From positions 1 through 41,303 of the forward strand of contig JAFULM010000039.1 of the NCBI GenBank assembly GCA_017483185.1: 41,303 nt of DNA, read 5' to 3'. The notes beneath the pieces are model-generated. The model worked only from the letters and a program-made list of their open reading frames with translations, had not been told where the DNA came from and made no database searches. Positions 1-6,863 of the stretch are shown here, one piece after another (position 1 is the stretch's first letter; each line of letters opens with the position of its first letter). Source of the stretch: Prevotella sp. (GTDB lineage Bacteria; Bacteroidota; Bacteroidia; Bacteroidales; Bacteroidaceae). A program made the translations under genes and the position numbers.

Positions 1-250
1 GCCATGCCTGTTGCGGTTTTCTTTGTCTTTGGATTCGCAACACTAAGGTAAGTGAAAACGCTGACATGGCAAAAACCTGGGCAACAAAATGTTGCTCAGG
101 AACTTATAAAAATAATTATCAATTATGTTGCGGAATTAAGGTTTAAAAGATGAAGACTCTAAACCATATAAGCCTGGAGAGGGAGGTGATGACATGTATT
201 AACAAATGAAAAAACTTATAAAACGAAATCTTATAATTTATATATAATCA
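1..250. other. Left-edge stretch without a clear gene
   Basis: Frame 1 is open from base 1 to a TAA at 49-51 and could be the last 16 codons of a gene that begins outside the window (hydrophobic end, then FATLR). A near-perfect hairpin lies at 76-100 (CCTGGGCAACA / TGTTGCTCAGG, one G-T pair) but has no T-run after it. A 19-codon ORF at 150-209 cannot be judged. The rest is AT-rich. Confidence 0.3.
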
Positions 251-436
251 ATGGATACATATTTAATGGCAGTCCTTTTTGTGCTTGTAATAGCATATCT
301 TATAGGACTTGCGGCTATTGATACAGCCGCTGAACAGAGAAAGAACGTAAATAAAGGTCAGGCAATAATGCTTGGATTGTTTTTTTACGCCAGTTACGGG
401 ATTGATTTTCTGCTTGTGCTTTCCTCCAAAGGATAA
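251..436 (+). CDS. Small membrane protein, unknown function
   Basis: A 61-residue protein with two hydrophobic stretches (about residues 4-23 and 39-57) separated by a short charged loop (EQRKNVNKG). It looks like a two-helix inner-membrane protein. It precedes module 1 and is followed by a terminator at 472-505, so it seems to be the last gene of an upstream unit. There is no clear Shine-Dalgarno sequence, which is common in this phylum. Holin-like size and topology are possible, but a better holin candidate lies at 16105. Function unknown. Confidence 0.6.
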   Translation: MDTYLMAVLFVLVIAYLIGLAAIDTAAEQRKNVNKGQAIMLGLFFYASYGIDFLLVLSSKG

Positions 437-471
437 TGAAACAGAGAATAAAGAGTCAAAATGAGTATAAA

Positions 472-505
472 GAAAACGGCGAGGAAATTTTCCCCGCCGT
501 TTTCT
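472..505 (+). terminator. Terminator after the 61-aa membrane gene
   Basis: A 16-bp stem (472-487 with 488-504, one A/C mismatch) is followed by TTTCTTTG. The 3' arm is part of the duplicated module and reappears at 19156; the 5' arm is not. Confidence 0.75.
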
Positions 506-535
506 TTGCCATCCCATTTTTTCTCATTACCTTTG
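505..535 (+). promoter_or_regulatory. Bacteroidota promoter of module 1
   Basis: TTTG at 505-508, a 19-nt spacer, then TACCTTTG at 528-535, matching the Bacteroidota consensus TTTG-N19-21-TAnnTTTG. The expected transcription start is about 541, inside repeat A of the leader. The same promoter with the same spacing occurs at 19174-19204. Confidence 0.8.
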
Positions 536-538
536 CCG

Positions 539-764
539 ATGCTTACAAATGGCGAAAGTATTCGCTCCGTTGGACATCGGTTAATTGTCCGGCAATATTG
601 CAGGGCTTTTTTTATGCCCTCATTATATCGTATAGGCGGTTGCCATTCCGTAAATGAAATTAGCCCAACGGGTGAAGTCGTCATTTGTAAGCAGCGGGAT
701 GTGCAGCCGCTTTCTGTATCTCCGTGCCGAGCGGAACTCGGCGATGCTTACAAATGATGCAATT
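539..764 (+). promoter_or_regulatory. Structured leader RNA, copy 1 (A/B/C repeats)
   Basis: Seen in the sequence: A = TGCTTACAAATG at 540-551; B = TCATTTGTAAGCA at 681-693; C = TGCTTACAAATGA at 745-757. B and C form a perfect 13-bp stem (15 with a G-U and a C-G pair outside). A is a direct copy of C and can pair with B instead. Inside the B-C loop are two hairpins: GCGG-GATGTGCAG-CCGC (694-710) and GCCGAG-CGGAA-CTCGGC (726-742). Between A and B lies AGGGC-T7AT-GCCCT (602-620). C ends 7 nt before the ATG at 765, so the B:C fold would cover the translation start region, while A:B would free it. Inference: an RNA switch controlling the module genes. Class not recognised. The reading frame through it (ATG at 539) is not kept in copy 2, where the matching frame stops at codon 3. 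Confidence 0.7.
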
Positions 765-1028
765 ATGCGACAAAAAGAAATTTCCATTGGTTGGGCAATG
801 ACCCAGCCCAATGTGTCCGCGGCTCTCGACCGCGTGCTTGCGAACATACGTTCGCTCAGTGACAAATCAAAAACATGGCTCGATGCCAAAAGTGAGACAT
901 TCACCGCCCTGTGCGGTACAGAGGGCGACACCTTCACCCGTCGTGACGTCGTGCGTGCCCACCTCTATCTCGTGGCCTTGTTCGCAATCGCATGCGTGGC
1001 CGGATGGCTGGAAGGAGGTGCCGCATGA
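765..1028 (+). CDS. Module gene 1 (87 aa), C-terminal membrane segment
   Basis: The start is set by comparison with copy 2 (19475): identity begins at this ATG and the upstream codons do not match. The first 55 residues are polar and helical (WAMTQPNVSAALDRVLANI), followed by FTRRDVVRAHLYLVALFAIACVAGWLEGG, which ends in one probable transmembrane helix near residues 66-82. It differs from the copy at 19475 at 5 of 87 residues. The stop overlaps the next start (ATGA), so the genes are translationally coupled. GGAAGGAGG near its end serves as ribosome binding site for the next gene. A small membrane-anchored phage protein of unknown function. Confidence 0.75.
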   Translation: MRQKEISIGWAMTQPNVSAALDRVLANIRSLSDKSKTWLDAKSETFTALCGTEGDTFTRRDVVRAHLYLVALFAIACVAGWLEGGAA

Positions 1029-1399
1029 TATTCATGACAGATTTTTATTCGGCCACAAACTTGCCGGTCTCCTTGGTCTGCGTGACAGACATGATGCGCA
1101 AGGCTGATAACGTCCTGTTTCCCAATAATACGGATTTGGATAGATTCGTGGAGATGTTGGCCGATACACTCAATAGAGACAGGCATCCACGGAGTACCGC
1201 GTATATTGATTTGCATCGTTTGCATAACGGCAAGGGTGGTGTCATCTTGGTTTATAAAAAAGAGAATGATGATGATTCTGTCGTCCGTCTGTCCTATCGC
1301 AAGGTAAAGTCCATTCTTGAGTATGATGCCGATGCTGGAGACATGTTTGATATCAGTGACCGGTTTGTTGATTTATTAGAGGAAGGAGGTGCGTCATGA
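1025..1399 (+). CDS. Module 1 extra gene (124 aa), absent from module 2
   Basis: The ATG overlaps the previous stop (ATGA) and has a strong ribosome binding site, GGAAGGAGG. The protein begins MIFMTDFYSATNLPVS and has a mixed alpha/beta pattern without membrane segments; the middle holds a basic stretch (RDRHPRSTAYIDLHRLHNGKG) and the end is acidic. In module 2 gene 1 leads directly into gene 2, so this gene is an insertion in copy 1 or a deletion from copy 2. It is bounded on both sides by the same ribosome-binding-site/start sequence (about 1011-1028 and 1381-1399). No family recognised. Confidence 0.7.
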   Translation: MIFMTDFYSATNLPVSLVCVTDMMRKADNVLFPNNTDLDRFVEMLADTLNRDRHPRSTAYIDLHRLHNGKGGVILVYKKENDDDSVVRLSYRKVKSILEYDADAGDMFDISDRFVDLLEEGGAS

Positions 1400-1617
1400 G
1401 CGCAACCATCAATCCCGAAGCCTTGGCCGCCGCCCTTGAATTCTGCTATGCAGACGCGCTTGAGAACAACATCCGGCTGATGGAAGAATCCATCGACTTC
1501 ATCATCGACGATGACAGTATCCCAGCCGACGAGCGCATCGACCTCGTATCGGCATACCGGCGTCTCGGCAAGCAATTCCGGAGAATCCACTCATTAATAA
1601 CCGATAAACCCGCATAA
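1396..1617 (+). CDS. Module gene 2 (73 aa), acidic helical protein
   Basis: Starts MSATINPEALAAALEF and overlaps the previous stop by ATGA behind GGAAGGAGG. A soluble, acidic, probably all-helical protein (ALENNIRLMEESIDFI; ERIDLVSAYRRLGKQF). It is the fastest-changing gene of the module: the copy at 19735 differs at about 15 positions and ends three residues earlier. Function unknown; size and charge fit a small regulator or partner-binding protein, which is only inference. Confidence 0.7.
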   Translation: MSATINPEALAAALEFCYADALENNIRLMEESIDFIIDDDSIPADERIDLVSAYRRLGKQFRRIHSLITDKPA

Positions 1618-1619
1618 TC

Positions 1620-1913
1620 ATGGCAAACAATATAACAGACAAAGACAATCGTGACAACAGTTTCGTTACCGACCTTCTTGACGCATACTTTACCCACCGG
1701 CGCAATCTTCCCGGCGAATTCGCCGGCCGTGCGCTCATGGAGGAGCCCAAGAACACCTATGACATCATCGACGACCTTGCGCCCATGACCAACCTGTATG
1801 ATGCCAAGGATGCCGTCGTGAGCTACATGCAGAGCCACGGCTACGGTTTTACGACGTTGGCCGACGGCAGCGTCAAGTGGGCCATCTGGCGAATCGTCGA
1901 AGGTGACTTCTGA
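1620..1913 (+). CDS. Module gene 3 (97 aa), conserved small phage protein
   Basis: Begins 2 nt after the previous stop. The sequence starts MANNITDKDNRDNSF and includes HRRNLPGEFAGRALMEEP and a C-terminal ADGSVKWAIWRIVEGDF. Soluble, acidic, no membrane helix. The second copy at 19961 differs at only 4 of 97 residues, the best-conserved gene of the module, so it is probably under purifying selection in both places. Followed by the GNRA hairpin at 1956. No family recognised. Confidence 0.75.
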   Translation: MANNITDKDNRDNSFVTDLLDAYFTHRRNLPGEFAGRALMEEPKNTYDIIDDLAPMTNLYDAKDAVVSYMQSHGYGFTTLADGSVKWAIWRIVEGDF

Positions 1914-1955
1914 TACGACCATATCATTTTTTTAATCATTCATTTTTTTTCTGCC

Positions 1956-1985
1956 CGGCCCGCTGTCTGCGAAGATGGCGGGCCG
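1956..1985 (+). repeat. GNRA-capped hairpin, copy 1 of 3
   Basis: The stem CGGCCCGC / GCGGGCCG continues through U-G and G-U pairs and UCU/AGA to a GCGA tetraloop, about 13 bp. A T-rich run (GTTATTGTATTTTTA) follows, so this copy can act as terminator of module 1. Other copies: 17445-17472 and 20295-20324. Confidence 0.75.
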
Positions 1986-2017
1986 TTATTGTATTTTTAT
2001 TTCGTGGCAACCTCCGG

Positions 2018-2025
2018 TATCTTTG
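2018..2025 (+). promoter_or_regulatory. Probable -7 element for the structural operon
   Basis: TATCTTTG matches TAnnTTTG and lies 20 nt before the ATG at 2046. About 20 nt upstream there is only a T-run (1993-1997), so the -33 part is weak. Confidence 0.5.
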
Positions 2026-2045
2026 CCGTATAAATATCGCATGGC

Positions 2046-3083
2046 ATGATAACAATATTACAAGGACTATCCGGCAAATACTTCTCCTGCAACATTCCTG
2101 ATGTTGAATTTGCAATATCCGGTGAGAATCTTCCTGTGGAAATAACAATAGATGGAGAATCTGTTTTCAATGAAATCCTATACCCAATCGACGGAGTAAT
2201 TACATTGCATGATTTGTCTGGATTATTCAACTCTTACGCCCGTCAACGGCTTGTTATTGATATCAGTGTTACTATAGGTGTCAGTCAAGCCGATGATTCT
2301 CAGACAATGACGGCATCTGTCATATATGGTTCAGCCGACGTTGGAATCGATGCTGATACATTCTGCAGTAATTATTTCCTGAGCATACTCATGGGAGCCA
2401 AGGAAACAGCTGTCGGTCGTCTTGAGTATCTTCATTATATAGGCACAGATTCGGCGGAGTGCCGGGCTTTCTATGCCGATGGTCAGATAGAGACTTTCAG
2501 TGTTGATGTCGTCGGTGGTAACGACAGGTACACCACCATCGACGTTTCTCCGCAGAAGTTCTTGCGTTCTTCTGATGGAGCAGAGCCGGAGTCTTACACG
2601 GTTATCGCCGGAGACAGGCGGCAGCAATTCACCATCAACCATGAATGTCCGGACTGTGCTCCAATCCTCATTTTCGTCAACTCATTCGGCTGTGATGAGC
2701 TGCTCTATTGTACAGGTGTCCACAAGGTGGCGCCGAGCTACAAGCGTTCGTCTTCCTATATTTCCGGCAAACTGCGCAATTATGACATCGAGGAGACACG
2801 TACATTTAAAGCTGATACGGGTATCCTAAATACTGCGATGGCTAACTGGTTCGACGAAGTGCTGCGCAGTGACTATGTCCGTATAGTCAATTTCATCGAC
2901 GGCAATCCGGACGTCGGGCGTGAGGTGGTAATCACTGATTCCAAGAGCGAACGTTCCAACGCATACGACGAACTGCCGCGCTTTACGTTTTCTTATCAGT
3001 ATTCGCAGCGCAATCACAATGTGCTTAACATGGGACGTGCGGGGCGTATCTTCGACAACACTTTCGACCGGACATTCAACTGA
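2046..3083 (+). CDS. Phage structural protein, unknown (345 aa)
   Basis: First gene of the overlapping structural operon. The start ATG-ATA-ACA is the only in-frame one near the promoter; an ATG five bases earlier runs into a stop. The protein is rich in beta-strand patterns, with no membrane segment or signal peptide. The C-terminal part (FTFSYQYSQRNHNVLNMGRA) is aromatic and Asn-rich, as in virion proteins. It directly precedes a small gene and the portal gene. Major capsid is unlikely, since a protease or scaffold gene would be expected nearby. A neck or tail component is possible. No family recognised with confidence. Confidence 0.65.
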   Translation: MITILQGLSGKYFSCNIPDVEFAISGENLPVEITIDGESVFNEILYPIDGVITLHDLSGLFNSYARQRLVIDISVTIGVSQADDSQTMTASVIYGSADVGIDADTFCSNYFLSILMGAKETAVGRLEYLHYIGTDSAECRAFYADGQIETFSVDVVGGNDRYTTIDVSPQKFLRSSDGAEPESYTVIAGDRRQQFTINHECPDCAPILIFVNSFGCDELLYCTGVHKVAPSYKRSSSYISGKLRNYDIEETRTFKADTGILNTAMANWFDEVLRSDYVRIVNFIDGNPDVGREVVITDSKSERSNAYDELPRFTFSYQYSQRNHNVLNMGRAGRIFDNTFDRTFN

Positions 3084-3090
3084 GAGGCTT

Positions 3091-3342
3091 ATGAGCAACA
3101 AGAGAGCAATGCACTTCACCGAGATGCTTCATCTGTTGTCCGAAGCTCACAAAACTGGGCTGCAGGTGAACCTGCGTGCATGGACAGCCGATGGCGGCAT
3201 AAACGATTATTCCGGATGGCTCGTGCATAGTGACTACTGGCGTGGTGGTTACATTCGTCTGCGTCATCCTATCAGTGGAGAGATTCGTCTCGTCCCGCAG
3301 ATTTACATCTTTGAATTCAACAGACATACTATATATCTATGA
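3091..3342 (+). CDS. Small phage protein (83 aa) before the portal
   Basis: Begins 7 nt after the preceding stop with MSNKRAMHFTEMLHLL. The core SGWLVHSDYWRGGYIRLRHP followed by RLVPQIYIFEFN looks like a small beta-rich fold. Its stop overlaps the portal start by ATGA, so it belongs to the operon. Function unknown. Confidence 0.7.
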   Translation: MSNKRAMHFTEMLHLLSEAHKTGLQVNLRAWTADGGINDYSGWLVHSDYWRGGYIRLRHPISGEIRLVPQIYIFEFNRHTIYL

Positions 3343-4811
3343 ACGAGACATCGCAATATACTGCTGTACGTACTGGGCAGCGTGGGGAGTGGGAACAGTA
3401 TCGGGTTATGCCTGGCGGCATCACATCGGCTGCTGCCCGCAATAATATCAGTTCCGAATACGGCGACGACACCAGTTCTGTCTTCGATGGCGATGAGCTG
3501 GGCGGCACCGACGGCCGTTCCCTCATGACCGGCCAAAACGGCCGCAAGGAGTACACATATATACCTTTCGGCGCTGACGACCAGTTGCCGTTTGAGATCA
3601 TGCAGCGCATCGGGTCCAACATGGTGGCGAGTCAGTGCCAGTCTTTCAATATCTTGGCGTGCTATGGTCAGGGTGTGCGTTTTGTCGACCGTGAGACACG
3701 GCGCGACGTCACACAGCCGGACATCCTCGATTTCTGCTTGCGCAACTCTCTTCACGAGACATTCCTTGAACAGGCTACTGACATGAAATATTTTTTCTTC
3801 TCCGTCACTGTCATCATCCTGTCCCGCGATGCCAGCCGTATCGTTCAGGTACGGCATAAGGAGAGCTGTTACTGTCGCTTTGAGAAAGCCGATGCCGCCG
3901 GACGCATCGGGCATGTCTTTTTTGCCAACTGGCGCAATCCCAGCCCGGCACCGGAGGATGTGGAGGTCATTTCCTTGCTTGACATATATGACCCGCTCGG
4001 TGATCTTCGGGTGCGTCTTGGTCAGGAACCGGACCCGGAGACAGGAGAGAAACGAAAGCTCGTAGATGGTTGTGCGGCTACCAAAGAACGCAAGTTTGCC
4101 ATCCTCAGCCGTATGCCGACGCCCGGATACCAGTACTATCCTATACCGTATTACGCGGCCATGTTCCGCGATTCGTGGTTTGACATCTACCGCCTTATCG
4201 GTATCGGCAAGCGGTTCATGATCAAGAACACATCTGCTCCTCGCATACAGATAGAGGTTCATTATAACTATTGGGATAACGTTTGCGATATAGAGGGTAT
4301 CACTGACGAGGCAGAGCGCGTGAAACGTAAGGAACAGGAGAAACGTAATATCGTGGACTTTGTCACCGGTCCGGAGAATGCCGGCAAGGCACTTGTGTCC
4401 GGCTACTACATGGATCCGAATGGCAAGGAGAACCGTATGGTGCGTATATATAACCTCAATGAGGGCGGCAAAGAGGGTGGCGACTGGGCTGATGACATGA
4501 GCGAAGCCAGTAACGCGCTTTGTTTTGCCCTGGGGGTGCATCCCAATCTCGTCGGTGCCACTCCAGGCAAGAGCCAGATGAACAACAGCGGCAGTGACAA
4601 GCGTGAGCTGTTTACACTCAAGCAGCGGCTGGAGAAGGCTTTTCATGACGTCATGTGCAAGCCGTATCACGTGATATCGCATTTCAACGGGTGGAACGAC
4701 CGTGTGACGGTCGACGTCCCCATCATAGAGCTTACAACGCTCGATGAGAACCGGGATTCCAAGGTCGTAACTAATTCTAACGCTGGATCTGATGAAGATA
4801 ATAATAAGTAA
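3339..4811 (+). CDS. Phage portal protein (490 aa)
   Basis: The portal forms the dodecameric ring at one capsid vertex through which DNA is packaged and to which the neck attaches. Length fits (portals are usually 400-550 residues). Seen here: the N-terminal ring-entry motif YIPFGADDQLPFEIMQRI; a middle alpha/beta body; and the typical C-terminal passage on binding and selection of replicates, NNSGSDKRELFTLKQRLEKA, followed by a soluble acidic tail (NAGSDEDNNK). It overlaps its upstream neighbour by 4 nt and the next gene by 20 nt. The terminase expected upstream of a portal is not in this window; module 1 sits where it might be. Confidence 0.75.
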   Translation: MNETSQYTAVRTGQRGEWEQYRVMPGGITSAAARNNISSEYGDDTSSVFDGDELGGTDGRSLMTGQNGRKEYTYIPFGADDQLPFEIMQRIGSNMVASQCQSFNILACYGQGVRFVDRETRRDVTQPDILDFCLRNSLHETFLEQATDMKYFFFSVTVIILSRDASRIVQVRHKESCYCRFEKADAAGRIGHVFFANWRNPSPAPEDVEVISLLDIYDPLGDLRVRLGQEPDPETGEKRKLVDGCAATKERKFAILSRMPTPGYQYYPIPYYAAMFRDSWFDIYRLIGIGKRFMIKNTSAPRIQIEVHYNYWDNVCDIEGITDEAERVKRKEQEKRNIVDFVTGPENAGKALVSGYYMDPNGKENRMVRIYNLNEGGKEGGDWADDMSEASNALCFALGVHPNLVGATPGKSQMNNSGSDKRELFTLKQRLEKAFHDVMCKPYHVISHFNGWNDRVTVDVPIIELTTLDENRDSKVVTNSNAGSDEDNNK

Positions 4812-5619
4812 AGAAGAACTGGAGCAGTTCATTCCTGTCATGGCGAGTAGCCATGACAGAGTGTATGAGGCGGTCCTGCCGGTACTGAACGATATATCGG
4901 AGCGTGTATGCATGGCTATACTCGGTCCCGTCGGCGAGGCAGCGTTGGACAACGATCCGAACGGAAGGCTCATGTTGGCGTTCAAGAGATATATCGCCCA
5001 CATGGCTGTCTTGGATGTATTCCGGCAGCTCGACATCGTGCTCACGCCGACGGGTTTCGGCGTTGTCAGCAATGACAACGTGAGCCCGGCGAGTAAGCAG
5101 CGCGTCGACGCGCTGGAGGCTTCGCTTCAGACCTCAAGGTGTCGCACGGAGTGGGTTCTCATCGACCGGCTGCGGCACGTTGAGAACTGGGGCCGGCAGG
5201 AACAGGCTGGTGTCATATCCTGCATCTACGACGGCACGACATTCTTCTCACGACCGGACCTCAATCGCACGGCAAAACAGTGGGAGGAGTTCCAGATTGG
5301 TGAGCTGTGGAATGTCGACGAGTTCATCCGGCAACAGATTGGTAGCCCGTTGGTTGACGACATCCTCATCGCTTACCGCACTGATGCGGAGCATTATCAG
5401 GCGTATTATGAGGTTGCCGTAATCATCAGGCGCATATTCGAACTCTGGTTCTCGGGCGGCCGCGACGCAGTGGACGTAACGTTGCGGCGGCTCATCGAAG
5501 TCATCGAGGCCGACCGGGATACATTCGCACTCTATTTCTCTTCTTCCGCTTTTGAACTTCATCATCATGAGACTTTTCAGAACACTAAGGACAGCGCAGC
5601 CTTCGTTTTCAACGGTTGA
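4792..5619 (+). CDS. Head-tail connector-like protein (DUF6712-like, 275 aa)
   Basis: Overlaps the portal gene end by 20 nt. The N-terminal half is helical with the passage LTPTGFGVVSNDNVSPASKQ, which I associate with the DUF6712 family of Bacteroidota prophages; this comes from memory of the family and is not verified. The second half is helical with an AYRTDAEHYQAYYEVA segment. Its place directly after the portal fits a head completion or adaptor protein. No membrane segments. Confidence 0.55.
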   Translation: MKIIISKEELEQFIPVMASSHDRVYEAVLPVLNDISERVCMAILGPVGEAALDNDPNGRLMLAFKRYIAHMAVLDVFRQLDIVLTPTGFGVVSNDNVSPASKQRVDALEASLQTSRCRTEWVLIDRLRHVENWGRQEQAGVISCIYDGTTFFSRPDLNRTAKQWEEFQIGELWNVDEFIRQQIGSPLVDDILIAYRTDAEHYQAYYEVAVIIRRIFELWFSGGRDAVDVTLRRLIEVIEADRDTFALYFSSSAFELHHHETFQNTKDSAAFVFNG

Positions 5620-6367
5620 CGGGTCTGTCAGCCTTACGGCCCCGCGGTCATGGCGTGAGCTCACGCCGGAACAGCTGCATTATGTGTTGTGGCTGCTTGC
5701 CTCTTTCGACAATCACACAGTGGTCAAGACATACATGTTCTGCCGTTTTACCGGAGTGCATGTCGTCTCACGTGACCGTTTCGGGTGGAAATGCTATGTC
5801 CGTACTTCGTGGCGTCGCCGTCATTACTTCACCATGCAGGCCTGGCAGGTTGAGTCTTTTCTGGCTCAATTGGGGTTTGTCGACTCATACGAGGACATGG
5901 GCGTTCGGTTGGAGGACGTCTGTGGCCTTCATGCGGTCGACACCCTGCTGCATGGTGTCGTTTTCGTCGATTATCTCAATGCGGAGAAGTATTATCAGGC
6001 GTACATGCTGCGCCATGATGACAGGTTCCTGAAGAAGCTCGCCTTGATACTCTACCGCCGGCGCAATGGCCATCTGGCGCATCGCATCAGGCTTGACCGG
6101 GCGGAAGCCCTCGGTGTGGTATTGTGGTTCTCATACGTCAAGGCCGAAATGTCACGGGCTTTCCCGCATTTCTTCCGGAAAGTCGACGCTGGTACAGCCG
6201 GCGATTATGACATGCTGGAGGCCATGAACACACAGATTCGGGCGCTGACCGACGGCGATGTCACCAAAGAACAAACAGTGCTTAACATCGACTGCTGGCG
6301 TGCTCTGACCGAACTCGATCAGAAGGCGCGTGAGGCAGCGGAATTCAAACGCAAATATGGAAAGTAA
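5567..6367 (+). CDS. Phage structural/assembly protein (about 266 aa)
   Basis: The likely start is the ATG at 5567 (MRLFRTLRTAQPSF); an in-frame ATG at 5552 is also possible. Either way it overlaps the preceding gene by more than 50 nt. It carries SWRELTPEQLHYVLWLLASF, a pattern of proteins that sense fill level or assemble tails, then a basic helical middle and an acidic C-terminus (ALTDGDVTKEQTVLNIDCW). This arrangement resembles tail-assembly chaperones in other phages, but I cannot confirm the family. Confidence 0.55.
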   Translation: MRLFRTLRTAQPSFSTVDGSVSLTAPRSWRELTPEQLHYVLWLLASFDNHTVVKTYMFCRFTGVHVVSRDRFGWKCYVRTSWRRRHYFTMQAWQVESFLAQLGFVDSYEDMGVRLEDVCGLHAVDTLLHGVVFVDYLNAEKYYQAYMLRHDDRFLKKLALILYRRRNGHLAHRIRLDRAEALGVVLWFSYVKAEMSRAFPHFFRKVDAGTAGDYDMLEAMNTQIRALTDGDVTKEQTVLNIDCWRALTELDQKAREAAEFKRKYGK

Positions 6368-6863
6368 CACTCAATTCGACGCTTTCGAGTATTTCAAGCT
6401 ACTCGCCGAGCATAACCGACTGGCACGGGAACACGAGTTCCTGCCTTGCTTTTGCAGCGGACCCGACGGTATCAACGACATCATTCAGGAGTTCCGCACT
6501 ACGGCAAACTTCATCATGATCGATGACACCACGTCACAGAATACATACAGCCGAGGCGTGGGCTTCTTCGATCGCAACGCCTACACGGTCTTCATCCTTG
6601 CGGCCTACAAGTTCGACGACATGACCGACCGAGAGAATAAGCTGAAGCTCTGCCGGCGTATCTTCCGACAGTTTCATAGCCGCATGATCCGCGACAAGGA
6701 GAGCTATGCCTACGGCGACAGCCTCGAATATCTGCAGGTACATCAGATATATTCCAAGGAGTTGCCGCGATATTCAATGAGCGGCGTCACGGGCCTGTAC
6801 TTCATGGTCAACAACGAGGAACCTGTCGACCTCACATACAATCCTAAGGAGTGGTATGAGTAG
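6357..6863 (+). CDS. Phage neck/tail completion candidate (168 aa)
   Basis: The start ATG at 6357 overlaps the previous stop by 11 nt. The protein contains an alpha/beta passage (SRGVGFFDRNAYTVFILAAY) and a helix (KLCRRIFRQFHSRMI), with LYFMVNNEEPVDLTYNPKEW at the end. Size and position between connector-like and tail genes fit a tail terminator or neck protein. That role is inferred from position only. Confidence 0.5.
   Translation: MESNTQFDAFEYFKLLAEHNRLAREHEFLPCFCSGPDGINDIIQEFRTTANFIMIDDTTSQNTYSRGVGFFDRNAYTVFILAAYKFDDMTDRENKLKLCRRIFRQFHSRMIRDKESYAYGDSLEYLQVHQIYSKELPRYSMSGVTGLYFMVNNEEPVDLTYNPKEWYE

Larger units (their letters stand above)
487..1985 (+). repeat. Module 1: first copy of duplicated leader-plus-genes module
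   Basis: Matches 19156-20324 in order and content: terminator 3' arm, promoter, structured leader, 87-aa gene, 73/70-aa gene, 97-aa gene, GNRA hairpin. The promoter and the first and last genes are nearly identical (5 differences in 87 residues, 4 in 97). The middle of the leader and the 73/70-aa gene have diverged more. Copy 1 carries one extra gene (1025-1399). Divergence is therefore patchy, as expected from duplication followed by recombination or selection on parts. Confidence 0.9.

Noticed and set aside
539-757. A 72-codon reading frame through leader 1 as a leader peptide
   Set aside because: The matching frame in leader 2 stops at the third codon (ATG GCT TAA), while pairing is conserved; so structure, not coding, is kept.
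539-757. Invertible promoter flanked by A and B or B and C
   Set aside because: The promoter lies outside the inverted repeats and no second recombinase is present, so inversion would not switch it.
487-764. Diversity-generating retroelement or retron
   Set aside because: The repeats suggest it, but there is no reverse transcriptase gene in the window and no adenine-biased template/variable pair.
3303-5078. Long minus-strand open frame opposite the portal gene
   Set aside because: It covers a portal gene with known motifs and overlapping neighbours; the opposite frame has no recognisable motif.
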